From Pseudoflavitalea sp. G-6-1-2 (GTDB lineage: Bacteria > Bacteroidota > Bacteroidia > Chitinophagales > Chitinophagaceae): a stretch of DNA of 64,000 bases. Positions 55,028-64,000 of this stretch are shown in pieces. The stretch covers positions 1,240,001-1,304,000 of the forward strand of contig NZ_JABBGB010000003.1 of NCBI RefSeq assembly GCF_012927185.1, written 5' to 3'. The notes under the pieces were generated by a model. It was not told the origin of the DNA. It saw only the letters and a program-made list of their open reading frames with translations, and made no database searches. Numbering within the stretch: the first letter of the stretch is position 1; the number at the start of each line of letters is the position of its first letter. A program made the position numbers and the translations under genes.

Positions 55028-55486
55028 TTAATGCATTTTGGGTTCCGTAACGCTGAACCAGTTGCCGCAACCATCGAGCATTACGGCTTCGATGCCATAG
55101 AACTGTTCGCGTGGTTCGGATTTGAATTCAACGCCTTTTGCTTTCAGTTCTTCATAAGTAGCTCTGCAATTGGGAGTGGTGAAAACGCCGGCACCCATGA
55201 TGCCACGATCCAGCAGTACCCTGATGGCTTTTCTGGCTTCCTCATCAAAACCATCGAAGCTGTTTACACTCATGATGATGATTTCGAGATCGGGCTGATC
55301 GGGCGCATTCAGCGTTAGCCAGCGCATCATCACCTGTTTCGCTTTTTCTTCTTCATCCCCCTCACATTCGCCCTGTGGCATGGTTACATCGGTATGTACT
55401 TTAAAACCAAGTTTGTTTACGTAGAAATCATAGGCTTTGTCCTGATCAGTTACGAAAAGGGTAGTGTGACTCATTTTTGTGATCAT
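55028..55486 (-). CDS. VOC-family (glyoxalase-like) protein
   Basis: A 152-residue protein with the vicinal-oxygen-chelate fold: FVTDQDKAYDFYVNKLGFKV at the start and EPREQFYGIEAVMLDGCGNW near the end, the usual paired beta-alpha-beta-beta-beta modules. Members bind a metal and act as lyases, dioxygenases or resistance proteins; this one cannot be narrowed. A start four codons later (MSHTTLF) is equally possible. Confidence 0.9.
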   Translation of the reverse strand: MITKMSHTTLFVTDQDKAYDFYVNKLGFKVHTDVTMPQGECEGDEEEKAKQVMMRWLTLNAPDQPDLEIIIMSVNSFDGFDEEARKAIRVLLDRGIMGAGVFTTPNCRATYEELKAKGVEFKSEPREQFYGIEAVMLDGCGNWFSVTEPKMH

Positions 55487-55548
55487 ACTTGTTGTTTTTG
55501 ATGAAATGAAGGTAGCTGAATCGTCAGCGGATCATGTATCGGATATTG

Positions 55549-55977
55549 CTATTCTGTGCCGGAAGTTTTTCTTTCGAGATAATTCTGCAGAAAGCAGGAA
55601 GGGATGAATGTGCGGGGCTGCACTTTTGCCTGTTGTTTTTTTACCATCCATTGCTGACGGTAACTCTGTGGTGGCAGTCCGGTTTCCTTTTTGAAGAGCA
55701 GGCTGAAACTCGCCGTGCTTTCGAAACCTACTTCCGTGCAAACTTCGGTGATGCTCAGGTTTTGCTGCAGCAGTTCCTGTGCTTTGTTGAGGCGCTTGCG
55801 CGTGAGATACTGATGGGGAGTTTTACGGTACACCCGGCAGAAGAGGCGATGAAAATGGAAGCGGGAGAAAAAGGCCTGTTCAGAAATGCCTTCGAGACTG
55901 ATGGGTTCATGGAAGTGCGTATCCATGTACAGTTTGGCAGCAACGAGGCGCTGAGCGGTATGTTCAGTCAGTTCCAT
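55549..55977 (-). CDS. AraC-family transcriptional regulator (DNA-binding domain)
   Basis: The 142-residue product consists almost only of the two-HTH AraC DNA-binding domain (about 10-110): ISEQAFFSRFHFHRLFCRVY, YLTRKRLNKAQELLQQN and ITEVCTEVGFESTASFSLLF. There is no ligand domain. It lies 10 bp after the DUF456 gene, so they could be co-transcribed. It may regulate the VOC gene downstream; that is inference. Confidence 0.9.
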   Translation of the reverse strand: MELTEHTAQRLVAAKLYMDTHFHEPISLEGISEQAFFSRFHFHRLFCRVYRKTPHQYLTRKRLNKAQELLQQNLSITEVCTEVGFESTASFSLLFKKETGLPPQSYRQQWMVKKQQAKVQPRTFIPSCFLQNYLERKTSGTE

Positions 55978-55987
55978 TCTGCTAAAG

Positions 55988-56461
55988 TTACCAAATAGAA
56001 GTGATGAGGTACCAGAGCATCATAAAACAAACCACGATCTTGAGAAACGAACCGACGAGAAAGCCGATGAAACTGCCGAAGGCGGCGCGGAGGGAGCGGT
56101 TGGAGTTTTGTCCTCCCAGCATTTCACCCACGAAAGCGCCAATGAATGGTCCGATGATAACACCCCAGGGCCCCATCCAGAAGGCGAGGAGAAAACCGAG
56201 GGTGCATCCCCAGGCTCCATACTTTGTTCCCCCGAATTTTTTGGTGCCATAAATTGGCACAACATAATCGAGCACAATGGTCACCACCACCACAATGGCC
56301 CAGATCACCAGAAACCGGGTGCTGAAAGGATTGGGATCGCGAAGCTGCTGAATCAGCAGTCCGAACCAGGCTATCGGCGGACCTGGCAGAACAGGCAGCA
56401 GACTGCCCGCCAAACCGAGTAAAATCAGCACAAATCCGAGTATGATCCACAGCCATTCCAT
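55988..56461 (-). CDS. DUF456 membrane protein
   Basis: A 157-residue membrane protein with glycine-rich helices: [20 protein letters not shown] at the start and [14 protein letters not shown] later, typical of DUF456. Function unknown. The ATG at 56459-56461 is preferred to a TTG eight codons upstream. Confidence 0.9.
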   Translation of the reverse strand: MEWLWIILGFVLILLGLAGSLLPVLPGPPIAWFGLLIQQLRDPNPFSTRFLVIWAIVVVVTIVLDYVVPIYGTKKFGGTKYGAWGCTLGFLLAFWMGPWGVIIGPFIGAFVGEMLGGQNSNRSLRAAFGSFIGFLVGSFLKIVVCFMMLWYLITSIW

Positions 56462-56565
56462 CAGAAAAAAGTTTAGAAAGCCCAAGTTACTGCCAATTTT
56501 TCACCTTTCGGCCAATGGGCATAATGATTGATAACCAATATACGAACTTAAAATTCAGCATAATT

Positions 56566-58476
56566 ATGGGAAAGATTATAGGAATTGACCTGGGTACCAC
56601 CAATAGCTGCGTAGCGGTTATGGAAGGTAACGAACCTGTGGTTATCGCCAATGATGAGGGACGCCGTACTACCCCGTCTGTGGTGGCTTTTTTGAAGAAT
56701 GGAGAAAGAAAGGTTGGAGATCCGGCCAAAAGACAGGCCATTACAAACCCACAAAACACTATCATGAGCGTGAAGCGTTTTATGGGACGCCGCTTTGATG
56801 AAGTGTCGGAAGAAATCAGCCATTGGAGCTACAAAGTTGCCAAAGGTGACAATAATACTGTACGTATTGACATAGATGGTCGCTTATATACACCGCAGGA
56901 AATCTCTGCCATGATTCTTCAGAAAATGAAGAAGACTGCAGAAGATTATCTCGGTCAGGAAGTAACGGAAGCGGTGATCACCGTGCCTGCCTACTTCAAC
57001 GATGCACAACGTCAGGCAACCAAAGAAGCCGGTGAAATTGCCGGTCTCAATGTTCGCCGTATTGTGAACGAGCCTACAGCAGCAGCGCTGGCTTACGGTC
57101 TCGATAAAGCTAAACATGATGAGAAGATCGCCGTATTCGACCTTGGTGGCGGTACCTTCGATATCTCCATCCTCGAACTGGGTGATGGTGTATTCGAAGT
57201 GAAATCTACCAACGGTGATACCCACCTCGGTGGCGACGATTTCGATAAAGTGATCATGGACTGGCTGGCCGACGAATTCAAAAAAGAAGAGAACGTTGAT
57301 CTCCGCAAAGACCCAATGGCACTGCAACGCCTGAAAGAAGCAGCAGAGAAAGCAAAAGTGGAATTGTCTTCTTCAAGCGAAACAGAGATCAATCTTCCAT
57401 ATATCACCGCTATCGACGGAGTGCCTAAGCACCTGGTGAAAAAACTGAGCCGCGCTAAATTTGAGCAACTCGCCGACAAACTGTTCGAGCGTTGCCTCAA
57501 ACCATGCGAGCAGGCACTGAAAGATGCCGGCCTCAGCACTTCAGATATCGACGAAGTGATTCTCGTAGGTGGTTCTACACGTATCCCTAAAGTACAGGAG
57601 ATCGTAGAGAAATTCTTCGGAAAGAAACCCAACAAGGGTGTTAACCCCGACGAAGTGGTAGCAATCGGTGCAGCTATTCAGGGCGCCGTACTGACCGGTG
57701 AAGTGAAAGATGTACTGTTGCTCGACGTAACACCTCTTTCTCTCGGTATCGAAACAATGGGTGGTGTAATGACTCGCCTCATCGATTCGAACACTACCAT
57801 CCCTACACGCAAATCAGAAACATTCTCTACTGCCAGCGATAATCAGCCTGGTGTACAGATCCATGTATTGCAGGGCGAACGTCCGATGGCCAATCAGAAC
57901 AAGAGCCTCGGAACATTCAACCTCGATGGTATTCCACCAGCGCCACGCGGCGTTCCGCAGATCGAAGTAATTTTCGATATTGATGCCAACGGTATCCTGC
58001 ATGTAACAGCCAAAGACAAAGGCACAGGTAAAGAACAGAAGATCCGCATCGAAGCAGGTTCCGGTCTCAGCAAAGACGAAGTAGAAAAGATGAAGAACGA
58101 AGCACGTGCCAATGAAGCATCTGATAAAGCTGCACGTGAGCTGGTAGACAAAATCAATGCTGCCGACAGCATGATCTTCCAGACAGAAAAACAACTGAAA
58201 GAGTTTGGCGACAAGATCCCTGCTGATAAAAAAGCACCGATCGAAGCTGCACTCAACAAACTCAAAGAAGCACATAAATCACAGGATATTGCTGCCATCG
58301 ATGCCGCAACCGCAGAGATGAACAATGCCTGGACAGCAGCTTCAGAAGAGATCTACAAAGCGCAGCAGGGTGGAGCACAGCCCGGCGCTGATCAGGCAGG
58401 TGCCAATGGTGCCGGTCAGAACAACAATGGCGGCGGTGAAAATGTAACCGATGCCGAGTTCGAAGAAGTGAAGTAA
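56566..58476 (+). CDS. dnaK: Molecular chaperone DnaK (Hsp70)
   Basis: DnaK is the ATP-driven Hsp70 chaperone. The 636-residue product has the ATPase opening [18 protein letters not shown], the phosphate motif [19 protein letters not shown], the linker region [16 protein letters not shown], the substrate domain and the end [15 protein letters not shown]. The ATG at 56566 starts [10 protein letters not shown] as in all relatives; a start 17 codons upstream is less likely. No grpE or dnaJ is next to it, and I saw no CIRCE repeat upstream. Confidence 0.98.
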   Translation: MGKIIGIDLGTTNSCVAVMEGNEPVVIANDEGRRTTPSVVAFLKNGERKVGDPAKRQAITNPQNTIMSVKRFMGRRFDEVSEEISHWSYKVAKGDNNTVRIDIDGRLYTPQEISAMILQKMKKTAEDYLGQEVTEAVITVPAYFNDAQRQATKEAGEIAGLNVRRIVNEPTAAALAYGLDKAKHDEKIAVFDLGGGTFDISILELGDGVFEVKSTNGDTHLGGDDFDKVIMDWLADEFKKEENVDLRKDPMALQRLKEAAEKAKVELSSSSETEINLPYITAIDGVPKHLVKKLSRAKFEQLADKLFERCLKPCEQALKDAGLSTSDIDEVILVGGSTRIPKVQEIVEKFFGKKPNKGVNPDEVVAIGAAIQGAVLTGEVKDVLLLDVTPLSLGIETMGGVMTRLIDSNTTIPTRKSETFSTASDNQPGVQIHVLQGERPMANQNKSLGTFNLDGIPPAPRGVPQIEVIFDIDANGILHVTAKDKGTGKEQKIRIEAGSGLSKDEVEKMKNEARANEASDKAARELVDKINAADSMIFQTEKQLKEFGDKIPADKKAPIEAALNKLKEAHKSQDIAAIDAATAEMNNAWTAASEEIYKAQQGGAQPGADQAGANGAGQNNNGGGENVTDAEFEEVK

Positions 58477-58509
58477 TTCGCGAAACACAACCTCTTCCAT
58501 AAAATAGGC

Positions 58510-58546
58510 AAGGCCGCTTCCAGTGATGGGGGCGGCTTTTGTTTTT
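58510..58546 (+). terminator. Terminator after dnaK
   Basis: A G+C-rich stem (58510-58521 with 58528-58539, core GCCGC/GCGGC, two G-T pairs) with a 6-nt loop, followed by TTGTTTTT, 33 bp after the dnaK stop. Confidence 0.85.
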
Positions 58547-58565
58547 GAATATCCTCCAAAAAAAT

Positions 58566-58594
58566 AAGAGCAGTCCCGGGTTAAGACTGCTCTT
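58566..58594 (-). terminator. Minus-strand terminator
   Basis: A perfect 10-bp stem AAGAGCAGTC/GACTGCTCTT with a 9-nt loop, followed on the minus strand by ATTTTTTT. It would end transcripts of the LytTR regulator operon, 315 bp after its stop codon, or of an unseen small RNA. Confidence 0.75.
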
Positions 58595-58909
58595 CGAACT
58601 TGTGTGGTTAATGGTTCAGGTCAATGGAAAGGATCGCATTCAGATCCATTTATACGTATGAGAACACTTTACAAAAATTGAAATTCCCGCCGATGGCAGC
58701 AGTCTACCGGCGTACTACGAATACACGCCGGCAAAACTGATCAGCCATTGATACCACCCTTGTACCAGTTGAGAATTGAATGTTTAGCCTCCTATAAAGG
58801 ACTGATGCTAAGGTAGCCCGGCTATGCTGGGGAAAATGGGGATTGTAGGCGAACAACGGCTTTTTGTATGTGAAGGAAGGCCTTCGTATGCCCGGCGTAT
58901 GCTGTTGAG
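58595..58909. other. 315-bp stretch with no visible gene
   Basis: No coding frame or clear promoter is seen. Given the minus-strand terminator at its left end, it is probably a long 3' untranslated region of the regulator operon. A short GCCGGC-rich part (about 58695-58735) could fold. Confidence 0.5.
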
Positions 58910-59695
58910 TTATCGGAATCTGAACTGATTCAGAAACTCATCCTTATAACTTCTTCCAATTGGCAACTGCTTCTGCGATAAGTTCACTTCCTGATCGGAA
59001 AAACTCTGAATCATATTGATGTTTACAGCGTAGGAACGATGTATGCGCACGAGTGGTTTGTAATTGATCTTTTCGATCAGCTGATTCAATGAAAGCCGCA
59101 ACAGCAGCTTCTTTTCAGCGGTTACCAGCTGCACGTAATTATTGTCTGCTTCTGCGTAGAGAATATCATCCAGCTTCAGTTTTACAAAAATATAGTTGTG
59201 CTTCACAAAGATGTAATCATTCATTTGCAGAATGGTTTCTTTCTCCGTGAGTTCGGCAGGGGATGCCGGAGGTTTGTTGTCGATGGGTACCAGTTTACCG
59301 GATGCCTGTTCTGTTCTTACTGCAAAATTGCTGATGGCAAGTTCAATCGCTATCCGCACATTGGTGATAGTGTATGGCTTTGCGAGAAATGCTGCGGGGT
59401 GCGTAGCTTTTGCGCGTTCGAGCGTCTTCGTATCGGTGAAGGCAGTGAGATAAATGAGCGGCACCGATCTGTGTTTCAGCAACTCCGTGGCTGTGTCGAT
59501 CCCATCTTTTTTGCCGATGATATTTACATCCATCAGCACGATATCGGTTTCGTATTCCTTGAAAAGTTCCAGTGCTGTTTCGGCATTGTCTGCGATGCCG
59601 GTTACTTCGTAGCCATCGCGTTCGAGCCCGGCTGCGAGATCCATGGCTACAATCGCTTCGTCTTCTACCAACAGTACTTTTATTTTCTCTTCCAT
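58910..59695 (-). CDS. LytTR-family response regulator
   Basis: A 261-residue response regulator: receiver domain (about 5-120; acidic E11/D12, phospho-acceptor D56 in IVLMDVNI, K in LAKPYT) and a C-terminal LytTR DNA-binding domain (about 155-258; DDILYAEADNNYVQL and PLVRIHRSYAVNI). LytTR regulators bind direct repeats in promoters. The ATG at 59693-59695 begins right before the receiver; an upstream in-frame start lies inside the kinase gene. It follows the kinase by 8 bp and is its partner. Confidence 0.94.
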   Translation of the reverse strand: MEEKIKVLLVEDEAIVAMDLAAGLERDGYEVTGIADNAETALELFKEYETDIVLMDVNIIGKKDGIDTATELLKHRSVPLIYLTAFTDTKTLERAKATHPAAFLAKPYTITNVRIAIELAISNFAVRTEQASGKLVPIDNKPPASPAELTEKETILQMNDYIFVKHNYIFVKLKLDDILYAEADNNYVQLVTAEKKLLLRLSLNQLIEKINYKPLVRIHRSYAVNINMIQSFSDQEVNLSQKQLPIGRSYKDEFLNQFRFR

Positions 59696-59703
59696 ACCGA
59701 TGT

Positions 59704-61551
59704 TTAGGCCGCCTGCGCGGGAATATTGATAATGAAATGTGTGCCGTTCTCTACCTGCACCTGCTGCGTGGCGCGCAGTTGTTTGCAGAGTGCTGTTATC
59801 AATTGTTTGCCAAAACTGTTGTGTGCTTTCTTCCATTTTTCCGGATCGAGGCCTGTGCCATTGTCGCGAATATCTATCACCAGCGAATCTGTGCCGGTGT
59901 TGTAGGATAGGCTGATGCCCAGCATCGGACGAACAACTCCCTTGTAGGCGTACTTCAGCGAATTGGTGACCAGCTCATTGATGATAAGACCCGCGGGCAA
60001 AGCTTTGTCGATATCGAGAAATTCACGGCTTACATCGATGTGCAGATCGAAATCATCGCGCTGGTATCCGTAGGATGCCACCAGCGATTCTGCCAGATCG
60101 GTGAGGTATTCTCGCATGTTCACCGTAGTGATATTGTCTGTTTTGTATAGACGCTGATGAATAAAACTCATGGCCTGTACTCGCAGCTGGCTTTCTTTGA
60201 GCACAGCAATGGCATTTTCGTCTTCGAGACGATTGGTCTGAAGACTGAGCAGGCTGCTTACGATCTGAAGATTGTTCTTCACGCGATGGTGCAGTTCTTT
60301 CATCATTACCTCCAGTCGTTTCTGCTGTTGCGAGATCTCTTCTTTCTGCCTGCGCATATTCCGGTAGAGAACAGAAAGCCAGATCATCACACCGGCCAAT
60401 ACGCCGATGCCGACCAGCAGCCAGGTGATATTGCGGCTTCTTGCTTCGCTCTGCAAGGTGAGTTTGGATATCTCTCCTTCTTTCTTGTTGGTTTCGTATC
60501 GTGTCTGCAACTCCAGCATTTCAGCGGTTTTGCTGAGATTGGTGAGGGAGTCGTCGAGTTTGTCCTGAAGAATGTAGTAGGCTAACGCTGAATCGAGATT
60601 GCCCGCGCCTTTGTAAGAGCGGTACATCTGCCCGTATGCATTCTGCATGCGGTTGGGGTTGTTAAGGGCCTTGCAGGCTTCCAGCATTTTATAGGCGAAC
60701 TGTAAAGACAGCTGGTGTTTGCCCAGCATCGTATAGGCGTAAGAGATATTCCCATAGTTGTGCGAAATGCCCAGATCGTAGTGATTGAGCTTGTTGATCT
60801 CTAAGGCTTTGAAAAGATATTCGAGGGCTTTGTTGTAATCGTTCCGGTATTCGTTGTACACCTGGCTCATATTGTTGTAGAGCTTGCCCAGCAGGTGTTT
60901 GCCAACAGTTCCGTTTTCTATGAGTGCAATGGCCCGATCGTAACAAATGATGGCGCTGTCGTAGTAATATCGTTTGTTGTATTGCTTGCTTTTATCGCGC
61001 AGACAGATGCCCTGCATGTTGAGTGCATCAGCCATTTCGGTGGTGTCTTTGAGGGAAAGATTGATGTTGTATGCTTCGCGTGCGTAGGCAATGGCTTTAT
61101 CGAGATAGGCTTCGGTGTTGTTGCTTCCGGAAAGATCTTTATGCAGCTGCGCCAGATCGAGCAGCAGGTCTGCTTTTGGCGCGGACAATTGCAGAGAGTC
61201 GTAGATGCGGGCCGCAGCCAGTCCGGCTTCCATGGAACCATTGTAGTCTGCCTTATTTCTGAGGGCTACGCAAATATGATGTAAGGCTCCCGCTCTTCCC
61301 TGAGGGTAGTTGTTGGCTTCAGCCAGCAGTTTGGCTGCATTGGCATAATAGAATATGGTGTCTCCGTTATGGCTTCGCCAGCTTTTGGCGATGGCAATGA
61401 GATTGTCTGTTTTTTTTGTTGGATCGTTGCTGCTGCGGAGTTGCCGGTGGAGGCTGTCGAGTAACCGGGATGATGGTTGCGCCTGCACATGATACATGCA
61501 CAGCACTACGGCTATCAGCGGCAGGAGTCTTAGTTTGTGTTTCTTACACAC
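59704..61551 (-). CDS. TPR-containing sensor histidine kinase (HisKA_2 type)
   Basis: The 615-residue product has a signal peptide (about 1-24, ending YHVQAQ), a periplasmic or extracellular series of TPR-like repeats (about 40-350), a membrane helix (about 385-407) and a kinase part with the HisKA_2 motif KELHHRVKNNLQIVSSLLSL (phospho-acceptor His in LHHRVKNN), then an ATPase domain (INELVTNSLKYAY, IDIRDNGTGLD). The start is a GTG at 61551; no ATG is in frame before the signal peptide. Genes of this kind with LytTR partners are common in Bacteroidota. Confidence 0.93.
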   Translation of the reverse strand: MCKKHKLRLLPLIAVVLCMYHVQAQPSSRLLDSLHRQLRSSNDPTKKTDNLIAIAKSWRSHNGDTIFYYANAAKLLAEANNYPQGRAGALHHICVALRNKADYNGSMEAGLAAARIYDSLQLSAPKADLLLDLAQLHKDLSGSNNTEAYLDKAIAYAREAYNINLSLKDTTEMADALNMQGICLRDKSKQYNKRYYYDSAIICYDRAIALIENGTVGKHLLGKLYNNMSQVYNEYRNDYNKALEYLFKALEINKLNHYDLGISHNYGNISYAYTMLGKHQLSLQFAYKMLEACKALNNPNRMQNAYGQMYRSYKGAGNLDSALAYYILQDKLDDSLTNLSKTAEMLELQTRYETNKKEGEISKLTLQSEARSRNITWLLVGIGVLAGVMIWLSVLYRNMRRQKEEISQQQKRLEVMMKELHHRVKNNLQIVSSLLSLQTNRLEDENAIAVLKESQLRVQAMSFIHQRLYKTDNITTVNMREYLTDLAESLVASYGYQRDDFDLHIDVSREFLDIDKALPAGLIINELVTNSLKYAYKGVVRPMLGISLSYNTGTDSLVIDIRDNGTGLDPEKWKKAHNSFGKQLITALCKQLRATQQVQVENGTHFIINIPAQAA

Positions 61552-61602
61552 AAGGATAGGCGAGGGGTTTAGGCCCCAAAAATAATGAATTGGTGGTTTT
61601 TA

Positions 61603-63387
61603 TCAGATGATCTCCATCTTCTTCATCAAAAAAGATGCATTCTTGTTCTTGGCAACCCCGCGCTGGAGGGTGTAATCGAATAGCAGTTGTCCATCCCTGA
61701 TAATGCTCTCAAAGCAGTAATTGCTTACCCGTCCTTTGAGTTCCTCTTCGAGTATGCTGAGGGCAAGATCGTGTGTGGCAAAGAGCGTAACGCAATTGTA
61801 CTGAAGCAGTTTGCGGATGAATTGTTCGGAGCCATGGGTTTTGTCTTCCGAGTTGGTGCCCCGCAATATTTCATCGATCAGTATGAGTGAGGGAGCCTGC
61901 TGCGCCTGCAGAAAATGGATGATCTGCTGCAGTTGCTTCAGTTCGGCCATGAAATAAGAAGTATGCTCCTGCAACGAATCGCTTACGCGGATGGAACTGA
62001 GGATATTCATCGGCGTGAATCTGAAAGATGCTGCACAAACCGGCGCCCCGCACTGCGCCAGCAACAGATTGATGCCGATAGTGCGCAGGAAGGTGGTTTT
62101 CCCACTCATATTGGATCCGGTAACCAGCATCAGTTTTTCCGCTTCTCCGATAGTGAAATCGTTGGCCACTCTGCTGCCCGCAGGTATCAGCGGATGGGCC
62201 ATGGCAGTGGCTGCAATCTGCGGTTCACCGGCACTGCTCACTTCCGGCTGAATAAAATCAGGATTGTTGAAACTGAAGGTGGCAAAGGAATTCAGGGTTT
62301 CGATGGCGCCTACGCCATCTATCCACTCATCGAATTGCTCTTTGTGATTTGTTTTCCATTTGTCCAGCGCATACATGCACTGAATATCGTAGAGGAAGAA
62401 ACTGTTGAGGAAAAGATTTACCAGCAGGTTCAGTCGCTGATCGAACATGCCGCTGAGGCTGCTCAGTTGACTGATGGACTTATTAGCTGATTGCGCACGT
62501 TTCTTTTCATCGATCAGCACGGCTGCATCACCTGTTTCGACGCTGCTGAACAACTGAAGTATGGTGCCGTATTGTTCCAGTATCGATTGTTTTTTGCTTA
62601 GCAGATTATGCTGATGCAATATCTTCTTTGCAAATAAACCGGTTACAACCCAGCTGATGAGAATGCCCGGCACCAGCCAGGTATATTCCATGGTGAATGC
62701 TACCACGATAAATCCGATGATGCTGAGCACAGGCAGGGCCCAGCGTACAATGCGTATCCATCCGATATGTTGCAGTACGGTGGGCATTTGCAGCCAGGCG
62801 AGTACGTCGTGCAGGTTGCCTTCTTTTTCTCCGTGCAATAGTCCGTTTGCCGTGAGCAGCTGACGCAGTTCGCGCTGCCCCGCCATTTGCTGAATGGCCT
62901 GCTGATTGGCGCGTATGGATGCTGCATCGGGATCAGGACGAAGCAATGCCTTTTGCAGTTTTTCTGTTCCGTGCGAAGTGGTGGTACGGTTCAGCAGATG
63001 ATACAGCGATCCCTTGCCGAATATATCGAGATCTGCTGCATAACCCGCTTCGGATGCGGCTTCCCGGCCATCAGGGAACTGGCTGGGTTGCTGTTGCAGC
63101 ATCGCTGCCTCATTGGTGTTTACGAAAAGCAGTTTGGTGGTAAGGGCTTTATCATCATTCAGTTTAAATGCCTTTCGAACCAGCATTATGAAGATAATGA
63201 GAATACTAACGGTAATGCCCAGCAGCCATGTTGGTTTATCGTTCCTGAAATAATAATATCCGGTGGCAGCTACTCCGAGAAAACTGAGCAGTCTGAACAT
63301 CGATACCCACAGTAATTGTTGATGCAGCTGCTTCAGGCGTTGCTGCAATGTGGTGATTCTTTGCTGATAATATTCCAGGGGATTCAT
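61603..63387 (-). CDS. Membrane-anchored MutS-like ATPase
   Basis: A 594-residue protein with a C-terminal MutS-family ATPase: Walker A GSNMSGKTT (424-432), Walker B LILIDEILRGTNS (501-513), and the dimer-type motif ATHDLALS. The mismatch-reading N-terminal domain of MutS is absent. Instead there are two pairs of membrane helices (about 28-70 and 205-250). So it is unlikely to do classical mismatch repair, although such proteins are usually labelled MutS. It starts 15 bp after lysC and lies before the kinase gene. Confidence 0.88.
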   Translation of the reverse strand: MNPLEYYQQRITTLQQRLKQLHQQLLWVSMFRLLSFLGVAATGYYYFRNDKPTWLLGITVSILIIFIMLVRKAFKLNDDKALTTKLLFVNTNEAAMLQQQPSQFPDGREAASEAGYAADLDIFGKGSLYHLLNRTTTSHGTEKLQKALLRPDPDAASIRANQQAIQQMAGQRELRQLLTANGLLHGEKEGNLHDVLAWLQMPTVLQHIGWIRIVRWALPVLSIIGFIVVAFTMEYTWLVPGILISWVVTGLFAKKILHQHNLLSKKQSILEQYGTILQLFSSVETGDAAVLIDEKKRAQSANKSISQLSSLSGMFDQRLNLLVNLFLNSFFLYDIQCMYALDKWKTNHKEQFDEWIDGVGAIETLNSFATFSFNNPDFIQPEVSSAGEPQIAATAMAHPLIPAGSRVANDFTIGEAEKLMLVTGSNMSGKTTFLRTIGINLLLAQCGAPVCAASFRFTPMNILSSIRVSDSLQEHTSYFMAELKQLQQIIHFLQAQQAPSLILIDEILRGTNSEDKTHGSEQFIRKLLQYNCVTLFATHDLALSILEEELKGRVSNYCFESIIRDGQLLFDYTLQRGVAKNKNASFLMKKMEII

Positions 63388-63402
63388 GGCTGAAGGATAG
63401 GT

Positions 63403-64000
63403 TTATTGTTGCTGCATCAGCACCTGCACCGTTTGCGGAGTCTGCTGCTTCAGTTTTATTTGTTGCCCTTTGGTGAGTTGCTGAAGCACCGGCTCTTCGT
63501 AGTGGCGAACAGTGAGAAGGGTGAGACCTTTCTCTACCTGCACTTCAAAGAAATCCGATGCATCGAGGGCGAGCTTTTCTATTTTATCTGCTCTGTCGTC
63601 CAGACAGATCTGAATGCTTACAGCGCCGGTCTGAATGAGGTTGGGCTTTATCTTGATGTCGGTAAAAAGCTGATAGAGATCTGCTACCGGCTTTTCTCCC
63701 ACGAAAGAGAAATCTTTTGAATGCAGGTGCAGCAGCGCCTGATTGCTTTTGAGCACAATAATCGGAGGGAGGCCTTTCACCTGTTTGTTATGAATGATGG
63801 TGCCGGGCAGGTTTTGATCGAGAAAACATTTCACCAGCAGGGGAATGCCTTTATTCTGCAATGGTTTGATGGTTTTCGGATGGATCACCTGTGCGCCGTA
63901 GTAAGCCATTTCGATCACTTCTTCGTAATTGAGTTCGGCGATGAACTGCGCATCGGGAAATTGTTTGGGATCGGCATTCATCACACCTTCCACATCTTTC
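63403..64000 (-). CDS. lysC: Aspartate kinase, C-terminal part (5' end beyond the window)
   Basis: Aspartate kinase makes aspartyl phosphate, the first step to lysine, threonine and methionine. About 199 residues are visible. The segment KDVEGVMNADP and AELNYEEVIEMAYYGAQVIH are typical of the end of the catalytic domain; two ACT regulatory domains follow (about the last 125 residues), ending in a glutamine-rich tail. ACT domains usually give feedback control by lysine or threonine. It is the first visible gene of the minus-strand run and is cut by the window edge. Confidence 0.92.
   Translation of the reverse strand, partial: KDVEGVMNADPKQFPDAQFIAELNYEEVIEMAYYGAQVIHPKTIKPLQNKGIPLLVKCFLDQNLPGTIIHNKQVKGLPPIIVLKSNQALLHLHSKDFSFVGEKPVADLYQLFTDIKIKPNLIQTGAVSIQICLDDRADKIEKLALDASDFFEVQVEKGLTLLTVRHYEEPVLQQLTKGQQIKLKQQTPQTVQVLMQQQ

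Noticed and set aside
1-64000. tRNA, rRNA, CRISPR, IS element or prophage
   Set aside because: Reading found no transposase or integrase gene, no regularly spaced repeats, and no recognisable RNA gene. A covariance-model scan was not possible, so a single tRNA could have been missed.

Overview
The window looks like chromosomal DNA of a member of the Bacteroidota, probably from the Chitinophagaceae or a close relative. The signs are several TAnnTTTG-type -7 promoter elements, a CarboxypepD_reg-like plus beta-barrel outer membrane protein, a Bacteroidota-type LptE lipoprotein, a SecG/LptE/sigma-54 activator/MiaB block, and long runs of MacB-like ABC permeases. The family-level placement is inference; no rRNA gene is present to confirm it. 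I saw no tRNA, rRNA, CRISPR array, insertion sequence or phage gene.

Layout. (1) 1-5317, minus strand: mltG (cut by the window edge), then a probable operon read miaB -> sigma-54 activator -> lptE -> TPR protein -> secG, closed by a clear terminator. (2) 5473-9038: a plus-strand outer membrane beta-barrel protein, a small HTH-like protein, and a hairpin-rich stretch without convincing genes. (3) 9039-39966, minus strand: the outstanding region, a 31-kb array read HlyD-type adaptor -> 71-residue exported protein -> ABC ATPase A -> eleven consecutive MacB/FtsX-type permeases (called P1 to P11 in reading order) -> ABC ATPase B -> TolC. (4) 40299-43547, plus strand, divergent: an NtrC-type sigma-54 response regulator, a two-helix histidine kinase and a small exported protein. 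(5) 43621-50129: Fe-S redox genes on the minus strand, separated by a plus-strand cassette (DinB, NRDE, ATP-grasp, LysE), and a PyrR-like phosphoribosyltransferase. (6) 50131-56461: serine hydrolase, AbiE-like toxin/antitoxin pair, argS, GtrA, VOC, AraC and DUF456 genes. (7) 56566-58476: dnaK. (8) 58910-64000, minus strand: probable operon lysC (cut by the window edge) -> membrane-anchored MutS-like ATPase -> TPR histidine kinase -> LytTR response regulator.

How the main system may work. Each permease carries two FtsX cores and two large periplasmic domains, so one chain could be a complete membrane part. Two ATPases, one adaptor and one outer membrane channel are shared by eleven permeases. 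The two-component system next door is of the NtrC type. Upstream of the adaptor gene and again upstream of ATPase B there is the same 41-bp element (28 of 41 bases identical, with TGTAYC direct repeats 22 bp apart). An identical CTGGCACA, resembling a sigma-54 -24 box, lies 93 or 94 bp further on in both places. This suggests the regulator controls both ends of the array. The transported substrate cannot be told from the sequence.
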